Source: Galaxea fascicularis
Lineage: Eukaryota > Cnidaria > Anthozoa > Scleractinia > Euphylliidae
Length of the DNA: 64,000 bases
Direction: 5' to 3'
NCBI GenBank assembly: GCA_948470475.1
Contig: OX419335.1
Location: 39,893,594 to 39,957,593 of the forward strand
Part shown: in pieces, positions 41,187 through 53,800 of the stretch
Layout of the letters: every line of letters starts with the position of its first letter
Numbering within the stretch: position 1 is the stretch's first letter
Notes under the pieces: generated by a model
Databases searched by the model: none
Told to the model about the DNA's origin: nothing
What the model saw: the letters and a program-made list of their open reading frames with translations, nothing else
Translations under genes and position numbers: made by a program

Positions 41187-43075
41187 AGGTCGTTTTTGCA
41201 AGAAAAAAAGGTTGAATGGATGTATAACTAACTGTATCAATTGTCTTGAAAAAGGAGTGGCTTGTTTATTAATTTAGGTTATACTGCTCAAGAAAGAGGA
41301 CGTTTTTAGCGTGACATTTTGACTGTCCGGAAGATGAGTTGTGGAATTGTGAGTTGTTGCAAATTTTTTTGATGAAGGTTGCAAGACGTGTAAAATGCTT
41401 TTTAGGGTTTCGAACTACACAGATAAGACAATCTCTACCTGCACATAAACTTGATCTAGTCTTCTTTCGGCCGTAAAGCTCTTGAAACAGGATTTTCTTG
41501 GTTTGAGAATCACTAACTCGGCAGTGAGAATGGTGACCGCATTTTTTAATGCATGAATTTAATTGACAGAAGGTTAACTACAATATATCTCGGTTTTGAA
41601 AGAAAGTTTAAAATTTTGCCTTACAATATTTTGATTTTAATGCTGTAAAGAACACGTCTCCAGGTAGTCATGGGTATGTGCGCACGCCGTGAATTCTTAA
41701 TTTTGTTTCATAATATTAACTCCTGTTTAACTGACATGGTTTGTAATGTAAGTTCAGTGTCTATTTTGTTCAACTTCTCTGATAAGTTAATCCAAGAAGT
41801 GCTGCTTTTAGAAATTCTAGTGTTCTTTTTTGCCAACTAATGTTAAGTAACGAGAACCTCATCGGTCAGTAAGTCGCTATAAAGGTCATCTGTTATGCAA
41901 AAACGAGCTCCATGACCCCTACTTTTTATTGCATTTTGTTAAAGCACATAACATGATTACTAACTGGAGGAAGTTAGAAAAATTTTTTAATACTTCTTTT
42001 TCGGTGGAACCACGGTAAAGTTTATGTTGGGCAAAGTAAAGGAGACTGAAATAAAGAAAGTGGTGTTCGCGCGAGAGATCGTTTGAAAATATATATATAA
42101 AAAAAAAGGTCCTGCATTTCGCTTAAGGTAATTTCTCCAGTGTTTTGCATTATCCACCCCTAGTGCGCATAATATTGCGATATCGAAAATGACTAAATTA
42201 TTACCGGCTAAGGAACTAAGCATAAACAAGGTCGTTTTGCAAGAAAAGAGGCTCAATAGATCTACAATTGTATCAAGCGTCCTGAAAAAGGAGTGTTGGT
42301 TCTCATATTGAACTTTTTGACAAAGAGAACTATTTTAGCGTGACATTTTCACTGCCTGGGAAGACGAGTTGTGGAATTGTGAGTCCTTGCGAAATCCCTT
42401 GTAGGTTGCAAGACCTATAAAATGCCTCTGGGGCTTTCTTACTGAACAGATAAGTTAATCGCTGGCTTGGGATCTTACTTGGACGTAAACTTGACGCAGT
42501 CTTCTCTAGGTCGTAAAGGTTTTACGAGAGGATTTTGGCGCCTTGAGGATCACTAGTTCGGCAATGAGCACGGTGACCCCCAGCTTTTGATGCATGAATT
42601 TAAATGACATAAGATAAACTACAATATATTTCCATTTGAAAGAAAGGTTAAAATTGTGCGTTAAAATATTTTGATTTTAATGCTGTAAAGAACACCTCTT
42701 TTGGTAGTCCTGGGTATGTACGCAAGCAGTGAATTGTTAATTTTGTTATGTAATATTAACTCCTGTTTAACTAAGATGATTTATAATGTAAGTTCAGCGT
42801 CTTTTTTGTTGAACTTCTTTAATGACTTAACCCAAGAAGAGCTCTTTTTAGAAATTCTAGTGTCCCTTCCTGTCAACAAAGGTTAGGTAATGAGAACCTC
42901 ATTGGTCATGAAGTAGGTATAAGGTTCATCTACGTTGTGGAAAAACGAGCACGGTGACCTCTATTTTGTATTGCATTTTATTAATATACATAACATGATT
43001 ACCAACTGGACGAAGTTTGAGAAATTTCTTAATAGTGCTTCTTTTTCGGTGACATCACCTTTTAAACACGTGTGA
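41187..43075. repeat. Diverged tandem duplication (about 1.04 and 0.85 kb)
   Basis: Copy 1 (about 41187-42228) and copy 2 (about 42229-43075) share blocks in the same order: AAGGTCGTTTTTGCAAGAAA, TAGCGTGACATTTT, TGATTTTAATGCTGTAAAGA, and ATAACATGATTACTAACTGG near the end. They differ by many substitutions and small indels. There is no coding capacity and no terminal repeats, so the nature of the unit is unknown. Confidence 0.8.
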
Positions 43076-43847
43076 ATGAAAATATCATTACATCCTGGAG
43101 GGTACTCAACAAATTGTTGGGTAGGGACGTGCGGCTGGAGCGCTCAAAGCGTGAGTTTGTTTGAGGACGTCGGCGATAATTGTTCATGCGCACTTTACTG
43201 CGTACGAAATCGATGTCGCAAAGTCATGCGACGTCAGCTATTGAGTGCGGGTGTTGAGGAAGAAAGCTAAGGAAGTAAAAGGATGGTAGCTGTTGCGTTC
43301 TCTTCGCCTTTGCTTCACTGTTTTAAATGGTCGGTGAGTGTTACTTTTGTTTCCAGAAAAAAAAAATCAAGATGTGTCTACGGGATATGGAATCCTGCAC
43401 GTTGTGGCTGCAAGCTGCGTGAAACTGTGGTCGCCAAATGCGACCTTGTTTTTTAAGGAACGTCACCAGTTGACTAAATTCACTTAACAGGTTCACTTAA
43501 ACAATATTTGGGAGAAAACGTTTCACTTCAAAGACTAAATTGAAGTATTTTTGTGCTTACGTACACTGTGACCTCGTTCGCCAACGAAGGCCGATTTTTT
43601 TAGATTTAAGGTGTTTTTACGGGCATGTGCTCTCCATGTTGTGATATAACTCATCATTTTATAGAGGTAAAAAGTCTCAGAAAATAATCAGTGATAGAAA
43701 ATTTTCACGTAAATGTCCTTCAGGCACAATTTTTTGATTTTCGTATCTCGTTTAAGATAGAATACAGATTTGTTGAGACCTTATCTAAGGCAACAATAAA
43801 TAAGGACAACGTATATATTTATACTACAGCGGATTCAGGTTGAGCGT
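43076..43847. other. No gene or element recognised
   Basis: AT-rich unique-looking sequence follows the tandem duplication. Open frames are short and lack splice context. I see nothing to annotate. Confidence 0.5.
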
Positions 43848-44053
43848 TTAATGGCGTCAGTTACCGCGTTCGTTATCACTGTTGATTGGGTTGCGTTGTG
43901 AAGCAAATTGTCACACGTTGCTAGGCGGGGATGACAGCGTTCTGTCAGTTCTCTGACAAAGCGCTATCATCCCTGCTTAGCAACGTCTGATAATTTGCCT
44001 CGGAACGCAAGCGAATCAACAGTGATAACGAACGCGGTAACTGACGGCATTAA
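43848..44053. mobile_element. Fold-back element (206 bp) with TTAA ends
   Basis: Almost the whole stretch is one imperfect palindrome. It runs from TTAATGGCGTCAGTTACCGC to its reverse complement ending GGCATTAA, with the centre at CTGTCAG TTCT CTGACA. The ends are TTAA on both sides. It is a small non-autonomous element of the TTAA-target type. Confidence 0.75.
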
Positions 44054-45504
44054 GACTGAGTCCACCAGAGCACCAGGCAGGTGTGACACAAGCTATCTCT
44101 CTGATTTGGATAAAACTTGGTCAGATTGAAGGACCCACCTGATACCTCAAAAGGACAAAGTGAGCCTGATTTCCAAATTTTCCCTTGGGAGATAGACCAC
44201 CCCCCCTGTATTTTCGCTCCAAATCCCCAAAATTGCACCAAAATAAACATCAAAATTAGACATTGCTCCTGGTTACAAAATTCAATGAATTTTAACCCCC
44301 CTTCACACAAATAAAAACCAATCCTATATCAGTTTACACCAGCAGTCTGAAGTCATTTTGGAGTGACAGGTGCCAATCAAGATATGCCAATGCTCACCCA
44401 TGTCACGCAAAAATTGTGCAATAATACAAATAAGGTCATTTTCAGATCCCAATATCTGTAAAATGCAACCTCCTTTTTCAAAACTGTTTTCACCACGATT
44501 CAGACCCGTCCTTGGACTGCTAAAATCAAGAATAAAACTTTTGGCATCTGTTATGTTTTGTTTTCAAACGTCCTCTAAACCACGTGAATTGAACTGGTTC
44601 TCGGTCACCGACAGAAACACCAAATTTAAGAAAACAAAAACTACATGACGGGTTTATGAACGGAATTTCTAAGATAATGTAATTAAGTGCGTCTATAAAT
44701 GTTATCTGTAGCATTTAAATCAAGCTGGACTCCATGCTATTCATCGCTGTATCCCTCAAAGTGACAGTAATAGCAGCTGAACTGAATTCATTGTATCAGT
44801 ATACAGGAAAGAACGGCCAGTATTTTCATACTAAATGAACAGTGAGCGCAAAATGAGCAATTCTATTTATTCTTGTGTTTTTAAATTACATTAGAATTGC
44901 AACTGTATGGTTACTCGTCGCATATAAGCTTACTTGACCTTTGACAATAAACAAAACAAACACTTACATCACGCAACCACTAGTCCCTCAAATTGCTGTT
45001 TTTGTCCTTAGCGATGAAGTGCTCAGTTCGTAAAATGTATGACATTCCATTTTAGCCAAATAAACACTAAATTATGGCTGCATCAAGCATGTGCTAAAAA
45101 TTTCACTTTGTTTGAAAAGATGAGCCCGGGACTCAGCCATTTTCAGTCAGCGGTAAATTGAAATTCGAGGATCGGCGCTTTTGCTGTTCCAGATGACTGA
45201 ACTTTCTGCTGGAAACTAATTTTTTTAGTTTCTGTTCCGTGAACAAAAATATACTGTTTCATTACAATGAAGAGCTTTTTATTGGACTGCGTGGCGTTTT
45301 ATCTTGCAGGAATTTTTTCCCTGCACGATCTTATTTTTGCGGATCGTGAACAGTCCGCAGAATGGGCAAAAATTGAAACCCACAAAATTATTGTGCTACA
45401 TGGTCGTTCAAAAGAGCACTTTCAGTTTTCAGTGTTACTAAACTAAACGAATTATGAGCTGATAATACCAGTGTTAATTAATGCCTGAAGTAAATGAAGT
45501 AAAA
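44054..45504. other. No gene or element recognised
   Basis: About 1.45 kb of AT-rich sequence. A few short open frames exist on both strands, but none has a recognisable motif or a convincing splice pattern. Confidence 0.5.
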
Positions 45505-45795
45505 ATGCCAGATCGGAAGTGCACCACTGCAACACTAGGAATAGGGACCGCCTACATATACCACTCTGTAGGACGGCTGTAGGTCAGCGCTCGTTTACCT
45601 TCAGAGGCCAAAAGCTGTGGAATAGTCTGCCAGATGAGTTTCAGACTATCACTAATTTAGATGTATTTAAAGTAAAAATAAAACAGCATTTTTTAAGGAT
45701 ATTTTTGGAAAACTAAGTTTTTATATATTTGACATTGTAAATTAAGCTGAAAAGCCTTTCGAGGAGACTAATAAAGCTATTATTATTATTATAGT
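45505..45795 (+). mobile_element. 3' end of a CR1/Jockey-type LINE
   Basis: The plus strand reads the last part of a LINE ORF2 (NTRNRDRLHIPLCRT, then GQRSFTFRGQKLWNSLPDEF) and stops at 45716. About 55 bases of 3' UTR and a (TAT)n-type tail near 45778-45793 follow. The signature FRG-x-K-LWNSLP is typical of CR1/L2/Jockey-like LINE ends in animals. It is a heavily 5'-truncated insertion. Confidence 0.75.
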
Positions 45796-45949
45796 GGCGT
45801 CGTGAAGTGACACAGTGACTGATGCCCGTTCACGTGTAGGTCGCCTAAATATGACACTTTATTATGAGCATTGCGGGCACATGTTCACTGTATTATAGTT
45901 TATATCAGACAAGCTTCTGATTGTCAGCGAGGCGCTGAAGCACATACGG

Positions 45950-48773
45950 TTACAGTTCCAACTGTCTTCTTATTTCAAGCCTCGTGTACATCTCTTCTGC
46001 CTCAGCAACAAAGTCTTCCTCCTCGTCTTGAACAGTACTCGGGTCAACCTGTTCTATGGCTAGTCGGCCACTCCTATACAGCACAGACAATCTGCTGAAG
46101 TAGCGGACTATTTGCTCTGTAGTGAGCCATTCTTCTTTGTTAAATACTTTCTTCCCACTGTTGTCTCGAAGAGTTCTCATCTTGCTGCACACATCTACTG
46201 CCCTTGCCTTTCTTCCTGTCTCTTCACCTTCCAGGAATATCCGTTTCAGATGTGCCTTTACTTTATCAGTAAAGCGTGTTGCTTTTCGAGATGTTTTTAA
46301 TGCCCATCCCTTTGAGATCCGACAAGTGGCATCAGTAACAGCTGTTTGCGAGCTTGAAGCTGTTTCTTTGTGTAAGTAACTCCCCGAGACCTCTTTGCAG
46401 ACATCGCCCCATTTCTTCTTTACGATGTCATAGGTCGTTTCTCTTTCTAACTTGACGAGATGTTTCCCCGCATCAAGGTGTTTCTGCAGATTCGTATAGG
46501 ACTGGTATGTCTTTGTACATCCTTCTTCAGGGCAGGAGAAAAAGACCTGTGTGGCTTCATCCGCGGATGAATCTTCAACAGACTGTTGAGTGCTTGGCTG
46601 AGAATGTTCGATCTGAACCCTGCTTGCTAAGGACCTAAAAACACCAACATCCTCTCGCGGTATGCTGAAGGGCTGCAAGACGTGGAGACCAGTAGGTCCC
46701 TGAGGTGTTCCAAATCGTTTCTCCTGTGCTGGTGTGAACAGCTTTCCGGGGCCTACATTATAAGCCCTCCAGACTCGCAGACCTCCAGCCTCAAAGCTAA
46801 AATTGTTGAGAGCCTGAATTCCGGACATGGTGTGCTTCTTCATTGTTTGGTTAGACTCCTGTATCTTCACAACTGCTGCATGGCACCCTTTAACGCCGCC
46901 ATAGGAATCAATCGCAGCCTTCATATCCCTAGCACTTGTGACATCGTGACCTTCATTTATATAACGTCGCATATGGCCTTTTAATGCAGCGATTCTCCGG
47001 TCGCAGACGTCCTTTCCAGCCTGGGGATCACTGAAGTCATATCTGGAGATCGCAATGCCTGCACGCTTTCCAATTTCGGGGAGGGACAGGATGAGATAAG
47101 CACAGTGATAGCAACCTGCATTGTCACTTTGTAAAAAGGCCTCTTCGATGTTTGGACTTACCGCTTTAAGCGTTGTTAGTGTGTGCTCTATGATAGAAGC
47201 AACAGCGAACCAATTTTGAGTACATTCCTCCAACAAATGAATGTAGGTTCGGGCCTAGAAAAGAAAGGAAAAAACCGACTCAATAATAAAGTGTGATCTG
47301 TGTTTATATAGTCCCAGATACAGTTATGCGCTAGTGTGTTGACCCAGATATCGTTTTTACGGGGAACAGTGGTGGTTGCTAATTTGCAACCTAGTAATCA
47401 TCTCCACCTTAGAATTCCGACTTCATCAGATTTAAAACCAAACCAGATAGGCCTACACGGGAAATATTCCTAGCTGCTTCTAGTTGGTTACCTCTATGTC
47501 GTCGTTACAATCACTCTTTGTCACTACAACTGTCACATGCCATGATTTCCCTTTTTTGCCAAACCAATCACGCTGTGTTTCTCTGAAACTGGCTGGCAAA
47601 AATTTCATGGCCCAATCCATAATGAGCAAGACCTGGCTTGGTAACATATTTTCGATGATGGCACTCTTAGCAGCATCCTGGTGGGCTGCTCGAAGGATGT
47701 GGGCTTTCCATTCATCAACTTTAGGGACTGCAGTGTCTACGTTGTGTCTTATTTCTTCTTCTTGGTCGTTACCACTTTGAAACAAAATAAAACGATTAGG
47801 AAGCAAGGATAAGTTACCATATCAAGACAGCTTAAATGTTGTGTTAAAGCTAGTGCAAGTGCAGAAAAACTGATGTAGCTCACGAGTACCCAGAGCAGAG
47901 CATTTAAGCTGAGATAAACTTCGCCAACCCTTCTTAGCTTTCACGATAATAGAGTCAATGTGACAATTCCTGATTTTAGATTACTGGAGACATGATTAAG
48001 CCCTAGAATTTTGGCACTGGTAACTAAATCAACTGACTGGATCGAATGAAGTGGTGTTGTTGGTACTAAAGTTGACACTGGTAAAACGAACAGTGAGTGT
48101 GACGGGTGAAGGTAGGGAGCAGGGAGACATGTACACAGTCCCTCTGTTTATCTGGCTTCCCCACCACCTCTGGCTCTGCACTGACATTCGCTCAGTTCGT
48201 GCCTTCCTGAAATAGAAGTACAAGAAAATAGAGATCTGTGAACAGTGTAACGACTCCACCGGACCATAGACGCACCTGTACTTGACAGCACAAGATGACA
48301 AGGACTGTTGAAGGTCTACAAGAACATTTCTATAATTGTCGCATCTGTCACAGATTATATTGTGTTCATGTTCACAGTATCCTTGGTATTCAGGCTCCTC
48401 AGTACTTAGCGCATATACACTGCAGTGATCAGGGCACAGGTCAGCTCTGGACACATGTATTTTATAATCAGTCTTCAGATACCTTTTTGCCGCCCGTAGA
48501 CGAGAATTGATGTCTCTGGCTGTTTGCTCCTCCAAACCTGAATAGCAAGACAAACAGCACCAGTTGTTTACTACTACTATTTTTCAAAGGTATTAAAGTA
48601 TTATTTTCTGAGTACATTTTTGTGCTATTTTTCTAGCTTTTTTGAGGAAAGTACTACAAACCTAATGTAGAAAGTGTACTCGTTGCCTCTTCGAGAGTAG
48701 CGAACCCTGCAACTCCATCGGTTTGTATACTATCCAATCCAGACAGCGACTTCTTCTGAGATGCAGCACATAT
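45950..48773 (-). CDS. Multi-exon gene: DDE-transposase-like protein with C2H2 finger (5' end not found)
   Basis: Four exons join in frame: 48773-48662, 48537-48276, 47774-47492 and 47254-45950, all with AG acceptors and GT donors. The joined protein reads ICAASQKKSLSGLDS, LEEQTARDINSRLRA, LPSQVLLIMDWAMKFLP, LLEECTQNWFAVASI and LQSDNAGCYHCAYLI. The Asp residues in LLIMDWAMKF and QSDNAGCYH, with the later Asp/Glu-rich segment, suggest an RNase-H-fold transposase core. A C2H2 finger follows (CPEEGCTKTYQSYTNLQKH). The C-terminus is acidic and charged. No initiator exon was found above 48773. It is either a remnant of an unrecognised DNA transposon or a host gene derived from one. The exon joins are well supported. 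The function is inferred. Confidence 0.65.
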
Positions 48774-50807
48774 CTACCGGAAAAAAAGTTGGACAATTAG
48801 GTCAAATGTTGGCTAAATGAAGTCTTAACGATACCGTATCCCATCGCCACTACTTCTTATACCGTATTTAGATCATATATCTAGTTCATCCTGTCATCCA
48901 AGGACTGCTTATGAAGAGTGAGTATCGCGAAATTTAACGAATCAGCATTTAATCTTACGGATCACTCATCGATTCTGGGAAACCAGGTAACTATGACTCG
49001 ATACAAAAACGACACGATATGACACACACTCGATAAACGATTTGTTGTCCGAGTATTGATTCTATCGTGGGGTCACTCGTTTGGACCAGACCTTGCATTT
49101 AGACCGAAGACTCGTTTATAAATGGCCCTCGATTAGGACCGAAGACTCGTTTAGGGTTTTGACTGATAATGTTAGACCAATTCTGTTAGACCCTCGATTT
49201 TTGGGGAACACCTTAAATCGCGGGCTCATTTATTTTGATGCGGTTCGCTGAGAGCGGTTGGTAGTCGGAGGGGAGGGAAGGTGGTGGGGGTGACGGCAGG
49301 GATAAAGACTTAACGAGACCAATTAAAGAGCGATGTGGACACCGAGTGAAAGGAGCTGCAGCTGCCTATTGTCAGAGTGAGTGTAATGTTGCCTTTCTTG
49401 AGTAAATATTTTATTATTTGTTTTCGGCTGTTCAGGGGAAATTGAAACTTTGAAAGTTTTGCGTTTCAAAATGGCGTGGTTCACAGAAACTTAACTGTTA
49501 ATAATCACTGGAAACCAGTATGGAAAAAGAAAAGGGCTGTTGTCAAGCATATCGTGATGTCTACACAAAATATCATCTATGTTGTTTCTTTGATCTAAAC
49601 ATTTCCTTTATTTACACGTACACGGTAGTAAATCACATGAACTTTACCGACTACTTATTAGGGTATCAAACCTCCCCCCCTCCCGCCAACCCCCCAGCCA
49701 CTTCTTTAGACTTTACAATTCCGACAAGCCTTTTTTGCACCAGTTCCATTCTAACACCCCATGCAGGCTTAACAGCTTTGCCCAACAATTCTAATTCAAC
49801 ACCTTTGTGTAAACCAAAATGGCTGTTTACAATTCCCCTCCTAATAAGTACTCCAAATTCCACATTCTGACAGGTTAGAAAAATGGAATGTCCCATTGAA
49901 GCAAAAGAACCCAATCAATGACATCAATGTACTGACAGAATTTCTTTTGACACCTGTCATTTGTCACTATCAGTAGTGAATTACTAGTGCAAAAGCAGAA
50001 CACTATGGGACAAGGAGTATTGCTCCACAATATTGTTTTAAGTGCTACTGCGACCAATTACTAAGTGACCCAAGTTTTAAGTTCTGATTTAAAAAAGACA
50101 CCTGTTCATTTTAAGTGGAATTTTGTCGTGTTTCTTATATATGATAAGTTGCGTTTACAAGCTGAAATTTTAAGCTACTGAGTAAATGATGTCAGTTTTC
50201 CCTAGATCCAACCCTTTGAGGTCCAATTCGTCAGTTTTGAAAGTGAGTAATGTCAGACCATGGAAAGCCAAACCTTGTACTCGAAATAAACAGCCTTTGG
50301 ATAAAAATCAAAGCTCAAAATTTTGTCAGCCATGTGTTAAGCGAACACGCTTTCAAAATCTGAAGAAAAAAAGAAAATCATTTTTTGCTCATAGTAACAC
50401 TTTAAAGATGATCAGAACAACACTTGCCAGCTTAAAAATTATTTCTGATATCACAACAGACCTATTAATATACCTTAAGAATTTCTCTTCATGTATTTAG
50501 GAAACTCGAACATCACAATGGAAGACATAATGCTTTACAACTAAGTGTATAAAAATGATTTGAAAACAATAGCCTTATAAATGATTTCAAATATATAATG
50601 TTAAGCCAGTTAATATACTTGGAGAATTTCTCTCCATTTACCCTTTGTCACTGTCAATCACATAATACTTGGTAAGAATATTATAATTTTGCCTTTACAA
50701 ACCAATACATGTACTTCCTTTATTACTATAATTACTTAAAAATGATTTTCATAACAATAATACAGTGTAAGCCAGATTTAATAATGTTTTGTGGCACAAT
50801 AGTCCCT
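48774..50807. other. No gene recognised between the two spliced genes
   Basis: About 2 kb. The part around 49230-49340 is G-rich (GGAGGGGAGGGAAGGTGGTG) and could be a promoter region, but nothing specific can be named. An open frame at 49666-49914 (minus) lacks a splice context and is not called. Confidence 0.45.
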
Positions 50808-53800
50808 TTAATTTCCCTCATTTTTTCCATCTGCTTCTTCTTTTTCAATGCCCTCTTTCATCTCCTGCCTGTTTCTCTTGCGTCTCTTTCTTTTCTTCTT
50901 CTCTTTGACTGGAAAGGAAGAAATCAAAGTTGTGCTATTACTATTCAATAGAAGTAATAATAACCATCATTAGTAAAATCCAACTAGTGGTCTATTATCA
51001 ATGCTGCGTTCTGATTGGTTGAGCTACTAGTAGGCTATTTGTTAAATTCCTTTAAGTATTGCATTTTTTTATACCTATGCCTTCATCCATGCTTGGTTGC
51101 TCTTCAGTTGGCCGTTTTGTCACTGGTGGTTGCCCTGTTAATTCAATTGACATAATATCACGAATGAGGAAATGTATTACACCGTTGTATAAATGAAGTT
51201 ATCTGGGTAACAGTTCATACACAACTTACTTGTGTAACAGATAGAATTGATTTGATTGGTTTGTATTCTGCTACATGAATTCATTAAAAGACCCCATTTT
51301 GATCATTAATATAATTTTGTGAGTATATACAAAGCTTGAACAGGTTCAAAGGAAATAAAGTGGTTGGCAGGGCAGCAAATTAATTATGCAAGACATTTTA
51401 AATCCATAAGTATGCCAACGTTTTTCATACCTGTGCCTTCACCCATGCTTGGTGTCTCTTCATCTGGCCGTTTTATCACTGATGGCTGCTCTGTTAATTC
51501 AATTGATCATTAAATGTTGTGAGTATATACAAAGCTTGAAAACGTTTGTAGGAAATAAATGGTGGACAGAGCAGTAAATAAAGTAATTGTAATTTTTAAA
51601 AAGGTCACAGCAGCTTTTCATTTGTAATGCATGTTTTGATGCTGTTAACTGCTGATCATTGAAAAATAGTTAGCACTCTTACAACCAAGCAAAACATACA
51701 TTAGAAATTAATTAACCATGATGATGTGGTAAAATGGAACACATATCAGTCAGTTACAAAGTGTTTGAAAGAATAAAAACCATTGGAACTTTTATGACCA
51801 GGTAGACATGTTTAAATTATCGGAAGGGTATCTTTTAAATGCTCATGATAGCATGATATGTTAAAAGAAGTGGCTGTGCTCGAGAGTCTGTTACTAGAGA
51901 TTTGTCTTTACTGATCATGTTCAATTCGGTTCTTTCAGCTGCTTTTCTTTTCGTTTTTACACACTTTGAACTCATGTTTGTTGAAAGTGAACCATCCTCT
52001 TTTACCTCTTCTTGATTCTTCTTTTTCGTCTGAACATTTCTGTTTCTTAGTCTCTCTTTCTGCCCATTCAAAGTAATAAAAAATGTGCCATCAGCCGTTA
52101 ATATTATTTTGCAGTAGTGATAATATGAGTGGTCATCAAACTGCGAAGAATTCTGGTACTTATCAAAAATCATTTCTTAAGTTGAATCCCAACATTGCAT
52201 CAATAATAATTGTGAATTGCCAGGCACCGCTATCTGATGTCAATCCTTTTTATTCACTTGTGGATCATAGCTTGACGTACTGAAATCTGCTAATTTGTAC
52301 AGGTATTATGGTACTATTAATGTTTCATTTGATTTTTTTGTTTATTTTCTTACCTTGATGCAGATGTGTGTTTTCCTCATTTCCTGAAAAATCTTCATCT
52401 AAACAAGGCAATTGAAAGTAAGGAATATTCAGTTCCAAATGGAACAAATTGACTCTATTTATCTTGACCCTGTCATTTGTACAGTTTGTTAAGGATTAGT
52501 GTGTCTTGCAGACGTTCCTTACAACAAGGTATCAAATTATTATGGATTGCCAGGTGGCTTGATCTGATGACAATCCTTTTAATTCACTTGTGGTTCATAC
52601 GTGTAAATCTAGGTACTGCAATCTTCCAACATGTACAGGTATTATGCTACCATTAATGTTTCATTTGCATTTGTTTGTGAATTTTCTTACCTTCATGTGT
52701 GTTTTCCTCATCTTGTGACATTTCATTTCCTGAAAAATCTTCATTTAAACAAGGAAAGGAATATTCAGTTCTAAATGAAACAAATTGACTTGATTTATCT
52801 TGACCCTGACATTTGTTGAGTTTTTAAAGGATTAGTTTGTTTCACAAACATCCTTACCTTGTAATGTTTTGGCCAGATCTTGTTCCATCTCCTCGTAGTT
52901 ACCGTAGAATGATACCTGTAATGTAGAGTGGAATATCTAACCCACTGACGCCTGTAAAAATTACATAAACCATGTAGCATATATGAATTATGTTATTTGG
53001 TTATAGATAGTCATTAGCAATTATGAAATAAAATTTCTTTATTCATGATTTGTGTCAACCAGGTCAGGTTGTTCCTGTCCCCATAGATGTAATGTTTAGA
53101 TATCCAAAAGCAAAAATTAATTTGATCAGTATCATTGCATTGTAGGCAGATAGACAAAGGATTAATTACCCAGTTTTGTTAATAATTATTTGTTTTCTTT
53201 TTCTTTTCCAAAAATTGTTCATTGTAACTAACCTCACTCTGCAACAGATTTCCAGCATCTGATTGACTCTATTATTTCAAATAAACATATAGATTGTGAA
53301 CATGATAATAATCATAAATAATGATGATGGTAATAATATTATTGTCTTTATTTAAGTTCTATCCAAACACCAGTGCTCTACTAACTGGGGAGACTGTAAA
53401 TAAAATAATCAAGGCAAATGTTGGTTTTAGGAGTGGGAAAAACCGGAGCTCTCAGAGCAGAGTAGAGAACCATCAACCCAGCCCACTTATGACGCAGAGT
53501 GCAGTAATTGAACCCAGATACATAGGTGGAAGGTGAGTGCTCTCACCACTGTGCCAACCCTGCTCCCCAAATTGTAAATGATGGTCTTTTTTTTTTTTCT
53601 CTTGAAACATTATTTTTTCTTTAAAATTTAACTGTTACATGTACCCTTTCATTAATATTATTATGCATGCTTTTAAGTCGCAGTAATTTCATGGGATGGC
53701 CTTTGATGGTTTCACTTTTGGATGGTGTTTTCTGACTTTACAGAACATCTTCTAATTGAGTACTGTGAAAAATGTATCCTAATAGGAAAATAATTATTTT

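Noticed and set aside
43076..43270. Short plus-strand open frame with several cysteines
   Set aside because: No domain pattern, no splice context and no similarity I recognise.
49666..49914. Open frame on the minus strand as an exon
   Set aside because: It has no convincing acceptor or donor and no motif, and it is partly low complexity at the end (GGLAGGGEV).
50186..50500. Plus-strand open frame of 104 codons
   Set aside because: It is AT-rich and basic with no recognisable motif, and lies in a gap between minus-strand genes. It is consistent with chance.
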